A DNA stretch of 64,000 bases from Heliopora coerulea. Taxonomy: Eukaryota; Cnidaria; Anthozoa; Scleralcyonacea; Helioporidae. The notes beneath the pieces are model-generated. The model saw only the letters and a list, made by a program, of their open reading frames with translations. It was not told the DNA's origin and ran no database searches. Numbering within the stretch: the stretch's first letter is position 1; every line of letters begins with the position of its first letter. Of the stretch, positions 21,380-33,187 are shown piece by piece. The stretch is from the NCBI GenBank assembly GCA_030142905.1, contig JASJOG010000017.1:496001-560000 (forward strand). The letters run 5' to 3'. The position numbers were made by a program, and so were the translations under genes.

Positions 21380-24300
21380 CAGTTTCAGATTATTATGAAA
21401 AGTTTTTCTTCATGTATATCAGTGAGGACGGCATTGTAAGGCGACGGTAAATGATGACCACTTGAATATTAAGCCATCATCAGTTAATTTCGGTATTGTT
21501 ATCTGTTTAGCTCTATTATGAGGGTGCGAAAGTCAGCCTGAACTATTCTACATTCAGCTTTACGCCCTGGTACTCTAGTTACAATTACAAGTAGCATGTT
21601 TTCATATAGTTGATGTTTCTGAATTACTGAAATGTCATTTGTAAGACATTCCTTTCATGGGTGACTCAACCATTCATACTTTCATGCATATCTCTTAAAC
21701 AACTGTTACTAGCTACTATTACTGATGATATCATAACTGTAATTATTAGGACAACAGGTTGACTATCATCACCACAGTTTTCAAACAAGTTTTTTGTCAG
21801 GAAGGAGCACCCCATCTTGCTTGCATCCTGTTTGTGTCTTTATCAAACTTTCAGCATCACTTGTACATTTCAAGGTGATCCTTTTCTCAAAATTTATAAC
21901 CATTGGTTGATTAAATTTTCTAAAAGTTTTATTATAACCATGTGTTTATTTGGAGGATCACCTCAACAGTCTCCTTAAACAACCAGAAAGAGTATTTGTG
22001 TTGTGGCAATGCTATGTTTTACAATAGTATTTGTTTTACTAAATGTTTTGGTAGTAGATAGAAAGTATTAAACTCTCACAAAAATTGACATTGGAGGTTC
22101 ATTTTATTGTTGTAATTTTTGATGTGATGATGATGTCAGCATGTCTCTGAAATCACGTTTTAGACTTTTTGAAGTGATACAATTGCTCTAGCACCAGGGG
22201 CTTCACCCCCTGGACCCCAACTGGGGTACCTATGCAGCCCCTAACACAAAGGCTCCATTATTTTATAATCTGGGGATCTCTGGCCCCAGCATTATGCCAC
22301 TGTGCAAAAGTCAGCAAAATCTTTATGCTGACTTGAGCACAAGAGTGCATCATGAGGTAACCTGATTGCTGCTCTTCCAATTGAACTATCAAGTCAACAG
22401 GGAGAAGTAAATTCATACAGTAAGTCAAGGTTCAAATTAATTATTGAAAAATGGTTTGTGATTTTTGCAGAATCTAAAGCTCTTTTACAAAAATTATACT
22501 GCCAACCTAATCACTACTATAATAGACTTAAAGGGTTTGTTACACGTTCCCATTTGGTGGTGATAAAAGGGGCAATGAGCAGAGTTTCAAATAAGTTGAG
22601 GACATTTCTGCACTTGCATGAGATATTATGATTGGTGAAACCTTTTTCCACCCATTTAATTCAAATCAAATTCAAATTATTTTGCCACTTCGTTGCAGAA
22701 TTTATACTTGCTTCCTTTGTCATGTCTATGGGCCTGAATAATTTAATGAAATAAGTTCATATATCAGACAAATTTGACTGCATCAACATTAATTCTGCAA
22801 AGAAACATGACAAATTCCCAATACAAATACAGTCAGTAAATAATCACATCCTGCTTACAAAATATATCAATGTTCACAAAATGTACTACTACTAATAATA
22901 ATAACTCTTTATTTCCTGAGGATATAATAACTAAAGCATAGCTTTTTTCCAACATGGTCCTCAAATATACCAAAGAATCACAACTGGTGCAGTATGCCAG
23001 CCACATCAGAAAATTCAGATTTGTGATTTTACTCAAATTTTCAAAAATTTTGATCATGAAAATCAATTTGATTTGTGAATCAGGTATCATGAATCATTAT
23101 TTTGAACCCTGGATGTTCTAATTTAGGGGCACAAGGGAATCCAGTAACAACTTAATCTTATGGTTGTTTCATACTAAGCCAGCTTGGTCAATTGGTCCCC
23201 TGTCTCATTCATTTGATACTTAGGCCTAGTCAATTTGTACCCAAGTTTGGTAATTTTGTGCCCATGTTTGGTCATTTCATTGCCAAGTTTGGTCATTTCA
23301 TACCCAAGCCTGGTTGATTTATATTCAAAAGTAGAATGAAGGTAAAAACCATCAAAGGTTTGTTAACCTAACCATGACCCTAATCATAAGTGTTTGACGT
23401 AAAGGCATTATTCTTACATGTATGTAGACTTGGGTATGAAATGATGAAATCTAGGTACTAGTGAACTGAAGGCTGGGTAAGAATGGACCAAGCCTGGGAA
23501 CAAATCTGCAGTAGTACAAATTGGCAAGAGTACAGAAGGACTTGGAAAAGGTAGGAGTACTGTACAAAACAATCAGACACCGTTTAGGACTGTAACTATG
23601 ACACATGTTTTAAGAATCAGCTCACCTGATGAACAAGTGTCAAGACACTCAAAAGGCCACATAATACATGGAAAAGTACTGTTGAGGATTGTTGACAATC
23701 CATTAGCAGGGCACAGCAGTGTTATAGGGGTTATGTTTAATTTATGGTATACTGGTAACAGGATACAAGCATGTTCGAGGGCTGGCATCACAGGCTGCTA
23801 CTTTGAAGTTCCCTGGAAGAAAGGCTGGATATTTAAGTTGTGTAAGGAATATTGTGGCATGAGAGAAATTTGTAATTAAATATCCCTGAATTCTGCACCC
23901 TCAAAATGTCACAATTTTTGGTTTTCAATTTTGGATGTTTTTCAACTTGTTGGTTTTTGTACAGTCACTTCTTTACACTGCTGACACAGCATTATGTTTT
24001 TTAATTTCTTATTTTCCATTTTTTTAAATTTTGTTAGCTAAAAATGGCCTTGATGTTGCATATTTTTTTTGCAACAGGTGTCAGTTGAATCTTAGAGAGC
24101 TCCTTTGTTCCTAAATATACAGTATACTCGAAAAATATGCCAGACTTCTATGTTCTATGTCAATGGTTATGTAATCAAACACAAAAGTGCAAAATTAATT
24201 TTTGGATACTGTAAAGCATGAACTGTAAGAAAAATTTGTTCTCTTAAAAGGTCAAATATCTGTAAATAATGCAGTTGCTATGGACTGGTGCTCCAACTTT

Positions 24301-24966
24301 GTGATACACTGATGTATATCTGTGGTATTGTGAGTGAGAGTTGTGATTCAAGCTAAAGCCATGAACCAACACGGCTCAGACTTGACTTCTGCAAAAGTCG
24401 TCACTTGTGATGTGACTTTCATTAGAGTGATATGTGAAGTTAGGCCCATTGCATATTCCTACTGGAATACTATAAGTTGGTGAATCATAGCCATAACCTG
24501 AGGTGAACACAAGTGTAGACATAATATCCCACGCAAGTGATTTCGGCCTGTGATAGATACTATGAACTCAAGGATCCATTACTGATGTTTTCTTGGGGTC
24601 CTCAAAGTTCAGTTATACAGCTGAATTAGTGCATATCTGACAGCTTCCAAAATCATAAATCCTGGGTAGCAATGGCTCACGTCATGTCAGACAGCATCCG
24701 AAACCATACATCCAGGCTTGCAATGATTTTGACTTTGACCGTTAACCTATTTTGACTTTATGCAACTTAGAATGTGAAGTCTGCATGGGCAAAGTAGTTT
24801 ACTGAGCTTTTCGTGCAGTTCGTGTGGTGAAAGGATGAGGTCTCTCCGAAAAACGCGACCTTCACACAGTTTAATCGGTACACATTTTTCCCCCCCTGTT
24901 TATGGACTGAGGAACTACTTTTGAATGACAGCAACTCTAATCTTTCACATATTCTTACCTTTTTAG
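21380..24966. other. No coding exon supported; upstream region (possible intron) of UFSP1
   Basis: AT-rich. A degenerate minus-strand tRNA-like unit lies at 22322-22400 (A-box-like TAGTTCAATTGG, ends GTTGACTTGA / CAAGTCAGC). The stretch 22190-22300 holds short G/C-rich complementary runs (AGGGGCTTCACCCCCTGG). The stretch 24637-24728 holds two imperfect copies of a 50-bp unit. The 93-codon plus frame at 23598-23879 shows no domain. Confidence 0.3.
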
Positions 24967-25015
24967 GACATACTCGTAACTGTGTTTTTGAAACATGATG
25001 TGGTAACTTTGTGCC

Positions 25016-25129
25016 ATGCAGCTGTTCAATGTCCATAACGGACTACCATCGCCACTTGAAAGTACCACGCATGTTGTGAAAGGAACATACGAGTACTATC
25101 ATTACAGATGTGACGGACTGGATGACGTG
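25016..25129 (+). CDS. UFSP1: UFSP1 exon 1 (start codon, catalytic Tyr)
   Basis: 38 codons, from the first in-frame ATG after a stop at 25004-25006 to GTG followed by GTCAGT. Its last 68 bp are the parent sequence of the tandem array that follows. Confidence 0.85.
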
Positions 25130-28100
25130 GTCAGTAATAAGAGAAGAGTCATTCATTGAAAATCTTGAGTACTACATATGTTATGAAAGAGGTTCCTTTA
25201 AGTATTACCACGAGTATTAATTAATCAATCAATGAATTAATTTATTAATTAATTTATAAATTGATTTATTGATTAAAAAGTATTAACGAGAATGAGTTCA
25301 TGGGTAACCATGAAATTAATAAGTGAGTGTTACCATCACCGATGTTACGTGTGTTACGTACCTGATGACGTAGTCAGTAATGATAGAATTATTACATTAA
25401 CTGTAAATACTTCGTCTGTTGTAAAGGGAACATAAGAGTCTTACCATTACAGATTTAATGGACTGGATCATATTCTCAGTAACAAAAGCACGTTTATGCT
25501 TTGACAACTTTAAGTACCGCGTACGTGATAAGGAGATATGACTATTACCATTTCATATGTAATGGACAAGTTGACGTGGTTAGTATAATAAAAGAACTCG
25601 GACACATCTAAAACTTTAAGGGCTACGTGTTTTTTAACAGAAAAATGTGGGTATGACCATTGCAGATGTGATAGACTAGCTGTCATGGTTAGGAACAAAC
25701 GGACTCCATAATTCAAACGTTTAGCACTACGTGTCTCGTACAGTAGAAAGATGTAAGCCAGTATTACCATTACAGATATGATTGACTTACTAACATGGTT
25801 AGAAACGGAAGCACTCTAACATACCTCAAACCGTTAGCACTACGTGTTATCTGATAGAAAGATGTATTACCAATACAGAAAGGATGGACTAGCAGACATG
25901 GTTATTATTAACGAAGAACTGTTGTATTTTGGAAACTTTAAGTTTAATGTTTGTTGAGAAGGAAGGTGCGAGTATTGTCATACAGATGTGATGGACTAAA
26001 TGACATAAACTTCGTTGGGGATCACACAGTACTTGGATGTACATGTAATGGACGGATTTAATTCACATTTAAGTTAGTCCATTTTTCGACATAAGACTTT
26101 CATCTACGCAACTTATTTGAAAGTTACTTTAAATAAGGAATGATTTCTCATTTGTTATCTATAGTCGTACCTATTTACAAGAATCATCATAAAAACGTTC
26201 TTAACTTATGCGTCTAATTCCACGTTTTACAACGGTGTCATTTAAAACCAAGAGTCGTTTAAGATGTGTCCGCGAGAACAACTTCTTGGATGACACATTC
26301 CTTGTGAACATTCTCAATTGAAGTAGACGACGCCGTATTGATGGATTTAATTGCCGGAATTAAATTCGAGGATTGTTTGTCGTATGAACAAGTTGTTATT
26401 ATTATAAAAGCTTTCAGTCATTTAAAGCACGAAGTACAGTTTGCCTGAAAGTGTATGTTGGAAGTAAAAACAGTGAACTGATTGTGGTAAATGTGCAAAA
26501 TTCAATAAGGGTCTGAAAAGGTTTTATCCGTACGCAAGACAGCTAGATTAAGAATACCAGCCTGTATTAAGTGAAAGTAAATTTTCGAATGTCAGAATCA
26601 TACATTTTCTGACCCAACCGTGAGCAATTTCGAAAATGCAGCTTGAGAGCCGCATGATGGGGGCACGAATCTAATACAGTGCTCCGCCAACAAGCTAGGA
26701 AGACCGTTGCCAAGAGCATGAGTTCTGTATTTATAGAGGTTGTAGGACCGATGATGTACAGGGTAAACTCGAGGAATATCAGGAATGGAAATGGAAATGG
26801 AATGGAATGGAAATAAAATGGAGTCTATATTAAATGAAAGTAAATTTTTGAGCGTCAGAATCAAACTTACTTTCACTTGATATACACTCAATGTTATTGA
26901 ATGGTAAATGCCTAGCATTCCTTGAATAAACTAGGAATGCAACCGTTTTTTTGTCAATATTAAAAGGAATTACATTTCCAACAATACCAGTCAATGGAAC
27001 TGTCGCTGTCGAATCATCTCGTGCCGTCTTTACACCCGCAACGTGCCATTTTCTCAGTTCGTCGCTCGGTCTTTTGAACTTAGTGTTCATCTTTTTGCTC
27101 ACTTCGTGTTGTCTAGCTCTGAAGCTTTTATTTATGGAGGTAAAGTGAAAGTCAAAACTAAACATATGACCCTTTTCTGGCAGGAATTCTCCCCTTGATG
27201 AGCAAAATCGTCTGGTGTTAGAGTAGAATAATTGAAGACTGATCCTGTCGGGAAAGAGTTAATGGAGATAGTTATAACTCTTTCATTGCGGGAGCTCTCC
27301 CCTTGACGAGCAAAGTCCCTTGGCGTTTATCAAAGTAAAATAATTGAGGACTGATCCTGTTGGAGAAGGGTTTAATGAAGTGATAAAAAAAGTTCGCAAG
27401 AAAATTTTTGTATGACAGTTCCCAAGCAATAAACGAGATAACATTCCATAGTTGTCTTAAATTATCTTTAATTTGTTAGGATTTTGTGCTTCTTTACTAA
27501 ATGTAGTTGCACTGAGTTATACATTGTACCTTGTCAAGATGACAGAACAAGAGAAACGACCTTGTGGTCATTAATCTAAAATATCCATAAAATTACCGTG
27601 GTCCTTTATGATGAAATTGTCCTCCTGAGAGAAATAGCTTTTTTTTCCTTTGATCGAACATTTATTCGTTAGACTTCTTGGATCAAGTAGTCAGGTGTGA
27701 GTAACGACGTTTTTTGAACCCCTGAAGTATTCTTCAGCATAATAAGTTGATCACGTCTGAGGCGAAATTTATTTAAGATTGTATTTTTTACCACAGGGTT
27801 GGGGGTGTGGCTATCGTACACTTCAGACAATCTGTTCCTGGATAAGGCATAACTGTTCAAAGACAACGGAGACTGTCTTGGCAGACCCAACCTTGAGTGA
27901 AATTCAAGAAACTTTAGTAAAGATGGGTGACAAGCAAACCTCATTTTCTGGGTCTAAACAATGGATTGGATCGTTCGAAATATGCTTGTTTCTAGATCAT
28001 CGTTATGGCGTAGGTATAAATGTCATTTTAATTGACGCTATATGGGATACTGCTCTAACAGCTCTGTTTTTTCGGTTAGGAGGGGAACGTCGTCCGAAAG

Positions 28101-31100
28101 AGCAGTTTTTGTTTCCCATTCCATCTGACAGTCAGTTTATACTGTGATATTGTATTTGACCTGTGTACCTTTCCTGGAGGGTACGGTTTTTATGGGACCT
28201 GTTCATCTTAACTGATAGTAACGGCAAGGTAATATTGTAATGTTTTAGGAGACCTTTATACAGACCGGGGTCGGACCCGCAACCTTCTGCTGACCGAACA
28301 TTTATCTCATTGAACATCTTTATGTACATATCATGGTTTCCGCATCGACAGAACATTTTTTGAACTTGCATCTCAGCTCGCCTTCTAAGTCTCCGTGCCA
28401 CAGTGGTTCGAGCGCCTCATTGGTCATCGGAAGGTTGCGAGTTTAATCCACGTTGGGGGCGCAGAAATCGTTTTTCTAATATATGAACTTGACGAGTGTC
28501 TATCCATCATTCGACCAGTTAATGCTGCAGCATTATACGTCAACTGTATACGTTTATTTACTGGAGGTTACGGTGAGTTAAGGTTGCCGTATTACACAGG
28601 AACTGTACAGTATACCATAACTTTCTTAAGGATACGAGAGGTTAATACTGCAATATTGTACGGGAACCGTTTACCTTAACCTACTGGATGTTACGCCAAG
28701 TTAATATCCCTGCATTATATGGGGATGTATGCCATAACTTTCTGGAGGTTATGGCAAGTTTTTGCCGCGGTACGACAACTTTCTATGATATCTCACGATA
28801 GGCCTATCCGCTCCTTGTTTTTAATCCTTGCAAGAAACGAATTCAAACATTCTGCAATAAACCTTCCTAGGCCTGAATTTTTTGGTCAACTTTTAAATGT
28901 TTACCATGAACTCTTTGTATGTCTTGTAAAATACAGGTTTCTAGTAAAATAATTCATGCTAGAAGTGGAAAAGACGTGGCATCAAAATTTGAAGAGCTTG
29001 TCTCACATTTTCATAAATTTGGCTGTCCAGTTATGATTGGTAAGAAATATAAAATATGTGCCATTTCACTGTATTCTTATTATTAGCATTTCGAAACTTC
29101 CATGAAATTAAATGCTTTCTTTATTGTTTTCATTCTGAGTGACCCTCCAGATAGTCAAACCCAATATATCATTCTATAGAGCGTATTTAGTGTTCACATG
29201 AAGTGGCTCAGTCGCTCCTTCCACGCTTCTCCTGTTGGTCTTATTTACCTGCGGATTCAGTTACTGATCTTTAACATTCCATTTGAAGGGGGTGATACAG
29301 ATGCAGCCTCAAAAGCCTTACTGGGAGTTGGCACTGATGGTGTAAAACAATATTTCTTAATTCTGGTAAGTTTATACCTACTAAAGTTACAAAATCCTAG
29401 TAAACCATATTAAGCTGTACATTAAATAATTCATTACGTTTTATTCCTGTTTGTTTCATTTTAAAACTCGTTGACAATTCATGAGCGAAGTTCAAAAGAT
29501 ATTGATGTTTAACTAGTGTCTGTAAATTTAATTCATGACTTATTAATAATTCGTGACTTATTAATAGTTCGTCAGGTCCATATCAAATTTGCAGACCCCG
29601 TTGTTTGATCGACAAGTTCTATAACACATTTACTGGTAAGGTGAGGTGGTTTTTATAAAAAACCGAAAAATCCGAGTGAACCGGTGTTTTAAAACACTTC
29701 GAAACCAAAGTTAAAAAACATGAATGATACTACTCGCGCAAGACTTCAGTTTCAAAAACAATTGTGTTAATTGATTATAAACAACCTGACTACGGAGTAC
29801 GAAGAAATATGCGGAATGGATTTAAAAACTTCGTAATAACAAATATCATATTTACAAATAACACACAAACGTCTTATAAGCCCTCTGCCAGGAATACAAG
29901 CTTATCCACTCTCTCAGGCTTTAGCTGTGCTCATCCCGGTGTACTAACTTGCCCTACTTTACTAAAAAGTCTCTCCGATGGGGAACTGCTAGCTTGGATG
30001 GCAAGATATCTCCGAGCTAATGAAACCCTCGCGTTCTTACATCGCCGATCATACCTGGTATTTCAAATACGTTATCAAATTTGAAATTTCGAACATAATC
30101 TCCAGTTTTTCGTTGTGTCAACACAAACACTTGATTTTTTTGTTACAAACTCGTAAAAGTGTGGTAACTCTCTTAGATAATCACGAACGCCAATTTTACC
30201 GATTTTATTGAAATATCTATTTTTGTCCGGCTTTTTCGGTTTTTTCGGTTTTTCGGTTCACCAAAAGCAACATCGGTTAAACCGGTTTTCAAAAAACATC
30301 GGGTTTTTTTCGGTTTATCGATTAACCGCCTCACCCTATTTACTGGCTCTGATGTTAGTATATGATGTTAACTTTTACTTGTAAAAATTATTTGTCTTAA
30401 CTGGATGACTTAATGTACGTCTTAACAGTAATTTACAAAATTTGTGTCCTCTGTGTATACGTGATAAATAGATACTCGACTTTCCCTCTTATCTGCATAT
30501 CCCTGTGCTGAGCAGTCACTCATTTTGTAAACGGTACGTACAGAATACTAATATAGCTTATCAGTATTCTGTATCAGATACAGTGTGTAGTCAGGCTTGT
30601 TGGTGTTCTGTATCAGATACAGCATACAACCAGGCTTGTTTGTGTTCTGTATCAAATAAGTGATGTAATAAGACTTGTTAGTGTTCTATATCCAATACTT
30701 AAAACTAATTGAACAGCACATGCGAAAGAATGTTTAGCAAAATTCTTTGTCAAATAATAGTAGACCATAAAATTGACCGTTTTCACTCTTTCCATATCAC
30801 TATTCGTTTTGAGGGGCTATCTTTTCATAAAAGGTTCCTCATGAAACTCTACCAGGAAATCCATTCTTTATATCGCGCGATCCACTTTTTTTGATCGCTT
30901 TAAGGTTGCGAGCATGCACTTTTGTTTCCCAAGGGAGGTCATCTTCCGCTGGAAACCAATATCTGTGCTCACAACTTTCAAGCGAGGTCCTATAATACTG
31001 TAATCATGCGTATATATAATATTGCACGTCCTGCACCCTGGAACTATCTTTCGCTAGAGCTTAATTTTGAGTGTTCAATGAACAGGTTTAAGTCCAACTT

Positions 31101-32758
31101 AAAACTTTTCTTTTCACAAATTTGTATTTGTTGATATTTTATTTGATTTATTACAGAATATTTTAGGTTAATATTATTTATTTAAGAGCTGGAATCTTTC
31201 TTTTTATATTTGAGAGTTATAAGGTGTAACTTCATATTAATTCATGTAATGAACTCTGAGACTTGAGTTTAAATGCTTAATTGTTGTTAATCCACACGAA
31301 AACATTTCAGTCCAACAGGAAGAACAGAGATTCTCAACTTAGCTTATTCCGACCCAAGCCACCTGAAGCTGTTCTTACTCAATTGCTCCATCCTCATAGG
31401 AGAAAGTAAAGCCCCCCTTGCATCTCTACATCGGCTACAACATGTAACAATGATTTTTCCCTTCTCTGTAATTGTCAACAACGTGTTTTCCATATTTGGT
31501 AACATGATAGCGTTCAAATATGAGGTGCTTGGGAACATATCAATCCGTCAAAAAGTGCTTCTTTGTGATACCAGTTAAACTGCTAGCAAATAAACTAAGT
31601 TTTTTCCAACTAAACTTGTACCTTTGAAACATAAAAAGGCTTATTAAAATCATTACGTCAGTGGCAGTTTCCAAATAATTTCAAAAGATAATCGCAATCT
31701 CAGCTTGTGCCACGTTGATTGCTCGTTAGTTTAAATTTTATTCGGAGAAAGTATTTTTACAACTGTATTTTTACATGTATTTTAAATAATCTCTTGTCCC
31801 AAGTAGACTGGTTACGCCTGTTAGGGGGCGCGCGCCCTCAAATGTTTTGACGTTAAATTCTCGCAACTAGTCTTTGCATGGAAATAAACGACCAATGCTT
31901 TGACTTCGTTGGGGTTGCCTTTAATCTACATTCAATCGATCTAACAAACTTTGTTTGCTTAGAGCCACATTTGAAACCTGTTTTACCGAAGGGTGGATCA
32001 TGCAAATGTGTACCTGATCGTTGTTACGCATGTTCAAAATATTAGAGGACTACCTTATACATCAATTGTGTAGTTTTTTTTTCAGAAATTGCTCAGCAAC
32101 GTAATAAAACAATTATACCAGTTACGTAATGCCATTTATACGTCATACTGTACTTGAATTCATGTACAACTGTATTTCATTGTGGAATACTTAAATATAA
32201 GGGGATAAGGGAATAATTCCGTGGTACGTAAGTGTGAGGTTTTGCAAGCGTTTCGTACAAGGTCCTAAACGTTTTAAAAAAATTCATGTGTTGAAGTTGT
32301 GTGGATGTCTCTGTATGTCGTGCTTGTAAGCTATGTGTCAGAATGTCGTAAATTTCATCAGTGCCAAACCGCACATACAGTATATTAGAAAGCTACCGAT
32401 GACTTGTTCTAAGCAAACGGAAGAATCAATAGACACTGAGTTATGCAGGTTGAGACGAAAGTAATTTTCACGCCTGTGTTCAGGCTCCTGCAAAAATTTA
32501 TCAAGCTACATGCCATACTGTGCTGGTATTCATGAACTGCATGACCGCTATGGTTTCTCATGTGATATTTCATTGGGTGAGTATCAGACAATGTCTAACT
32601 TTTTGTATTGTCATATATTTGCGTAGGATCCTCATTTTGTGGGAGATGCGGATATCAGGTGTCTCCAGAACAACGGCTGGATTGAGTGGAAGGACGAGGA
32701 ATGCTTCATGAAAGAGTCATTTTACAATTTTTGCCTTCCACAATGTAAACCAGATTGA
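25016..32758 (+). CDS. UFSP1: UFM1-specific protease 1-type cysteine protease, five exons, 212 aa
   Basis: Exons: 25016-25129, 27797-28009, 28937-29039, 29289-29365, 32627-32758; all junctions are in phase and the product is 212 aa, close to vertebrate UFSP1 (217 aa). Motifs in order: NVHNGLPSP; GTYEYYHYRCDG with the likely catalytic Tyr30; GWGCGYRTLQTICSWI with nucleophile Cys42; MGDKQTSFSGSKQWIGSFEI; PVMIGGDTDAASKALLGVG; DPHF with Asp170 and His172; GWIEWKDEE; and SFYNFCLPQ at the end. The Tyr-to-Cys spacing of 12 matches the family. The start ATG at 25016 follows an in-frame TAA at 25004 and a strong acceptor (polypyrimidine then AG at 24965-24966). UFSP proteases trim the UFM1 precursor and remove UFM1 from targets in the cytosol and ER ufmylation pathway. 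The donor of exon 1 (GTCAGT) is the weakest junction. The introns are full of repeats. Confidence 0.92.
25062..26020 (+). repeat. Decayed tandem array derived from UFSP1 exon 1 and its donor
   Basis: About eight further units of roughly 105-119 bp follow the exon copy. Each aligns to exon 1 from GTACCACGCATGTTGTGAAA through TATCATTACAGATGTGACGG to GATGACGTGGTCAGTAA plus about 40 bp of intron. The TACCATTACAGATGTGATGG-like core recurs near 25331, 25451, 25543, 25655, 25763, 25867 and 25973. The second unit is broken by an AT-rich palindromic insert at 25207-25275 (ATTAATTAATCAATC...). All copies have stops or lost donors, so none is a usable exon. Neighbouring units (25763 and 25867) resemble each other more than the exon. 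Confidence 0.8.
26575..26650 (+). repeat. Dispersed repeat copy A
   Basis: GTGAAAGTAAATTTTCGAATG ... CCAACCGTGAGCAATT matches a second copy at 60888-60955, and a partial third copy is at 26833-26860. The element type is unknown. Confidence 0.55.
26762..26821. repeat. GGAAT-type simple repeat
   Basis: Imperfect run of GGAAT/GGAAAT units in UFSP1 intron 1. Confidence 0.8.
27181..27400 (+). repeat. Two tandem copies of a 108-bp unit
   Basis: Both units share CTCCCCTTGAYGAGCAAA, then TAATTGARGACTGATCCTGT. Copies start near 27181 and 27291. They lie just before UFSP1 exon 2. Confidence 0.75.
27797..28009 (+). CDS. UFSP1: UFSP1 exon 2 (catalytic Cys)
   Basis: 71 codons beginning GWGCGYR directly after TTTTTTACCACAG. 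It ends LDHRYG at the donor GTAGGT. An alternative donor 4 bp further would break the frame of exon 3. Confidence 0.92.
28135..28780 (+). repeat. Degenerate minisatellite in UFSP1 intron 2, interrupted by tRNA-like fragments
   Basis: About six imperfect 60-65-bp units share CTGGAGGTTACGG, AGTTAATACTGC and ATTATACGGGAACTGT. Two lie at 28135-28255 and four at 28545-28780. Between them, 28260-28310 (minus) and 28400-28455 (plus) are decayed tRNA-like sequences with B-box remnants (GGTTGCGAGTTTAATCC). Confidence 0.6.
28937..29039 (+). CDS. UFSP1: UFSP1 exon 3
   Basis: Starts VSSKIIHARSGKD after AATACAG and ends CPVMIG at ATTG followed by GTAAGA. Phase 1 at its end. Confidence 0.9.
29289..29365 (+). 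CDS. UFSP1: UFSP1 exon 4
   Basis: Encodes GGDTDAASKALLGVG ... YFLIL between an AAG acceptor and a consensus GTAAGT donor. The GGD(T/A)DA block is characteristic of UFSP1. Confidence 0.92.
29637..30338. mobile_element. hAT MITE in UFSP1 intron 4
   Basis: The inverted ends TAAGGTGAGGTGGTTTTTA and TAGGGTGAGGCGGTTAATC (right end read inward) are flanked by an exact 8-bp duplication TTTACTGG (29629-29636 and 30339-30346), the hAT signature. Inside the ends are repeated CGGTTTTTTCGG / AACCGAAAAA motifs. The 106-codon frame at 29764-30084 has no recognised domain, so the element is treated as non-autonomous. Confidence 0.9.
30557..30700 (+). repeat. Minisatellite of about 47 bp, four units
   Basis: Units share GTTCTGTATCAGATACAG and CAGGCTTGTT. 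The core CTGTATCAGATACAG is itself a palindrome. Lies in UFSP1 intron 4. Confidence 0.8.
31020..31125 (+). pseudogene. LINE reverse-transcriptase C-terminal relic
   Basis: Encodes ARPAPWNYLSLELNF then MNRFKSNLKLFF. This resembles the WN.LP..LR......FK..LK..LF tail of CR1/L2-type LINE proteins. Nothing upstream matches the catalytic domain. A truncated relic in UFSP1 intron 4. Confidence 0.4.
32627..32758 (+). CDS. UFSP1: UFSP1 exon 5 (catalytic Asp and His, stop)
   Basis: Starts DPHFVGDADIRC after TTTGCGTAG, contains NNGWIEWKDEE and SFYNFCLPQCK, and stops at TGA 32756-32758. Confidence 0.93.
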   Translation, partial: DPHFVGDADIRCLQNNGWIEWKDEECFMKESFYNFCLPQCKPD

Positions 32759-32937
32759 GACCTGTGAAAAATATTTGTTAATAATTGTAAAATGAAGTTA
32801 GAAAGTGACGGGCTGGAAGAAATGCATGGAAAAATCTGACAACAGTAAACTGAACCTTGAGTGAAAAAGGCATCTCTGTAAGGTGTGGCTGCATCGTGTG
32901 GTTGCCCTTAAAAATCATATTTGGTGATAGAAAGCAG

Positions 32938-33122
32938 GGACGCAACTAGAGGGAGGGTCGCGACCCACCCTTTTTGTGGGACGTCTTATGTGCCCTGTTA
33001 GCGGCAATTTTTTTGCCCAAAGACACGTAGATCTACTGCACTTGAAATTTTCAAAATCGCCCTGACGGTGCCTTGATACTTCCCTCCGATCCCTACCCTT
33101 CTAAATTCCTGGTTGCGTCCTT
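32938..33122. mobile_element. Short MITE with hAT-like ends
   Basis: The left end CAGGGACGCAACTAGAGGG and the right end (inverted) CAAGGACGCAACCAGGAATT bound 185 bp just after the UFSP1 stop. It has an internal GGGTCGCGACCC palindrome. No convincing target duplication. Confidence 0.6.
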
Positions 33123-33187
33123 GAAAAGATGTGCAGTATTAAGGTAGATGAACGATCTTCAAGCTCGATACTCAGAAAATGATTTCT

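Noticed and set aside
23598..23879. 93-codon plus frame upstream of UFSP1
   Set aside because: Considered as a UFSP1 5' exon, but it lacks the family start motifs, which are found in full at 25016-25129.
25016..26020. Array units as mutually exclusive alternative exons
   Set aside because: All copies after the first have stop codons, lost donors or lost catalytic-block residues.
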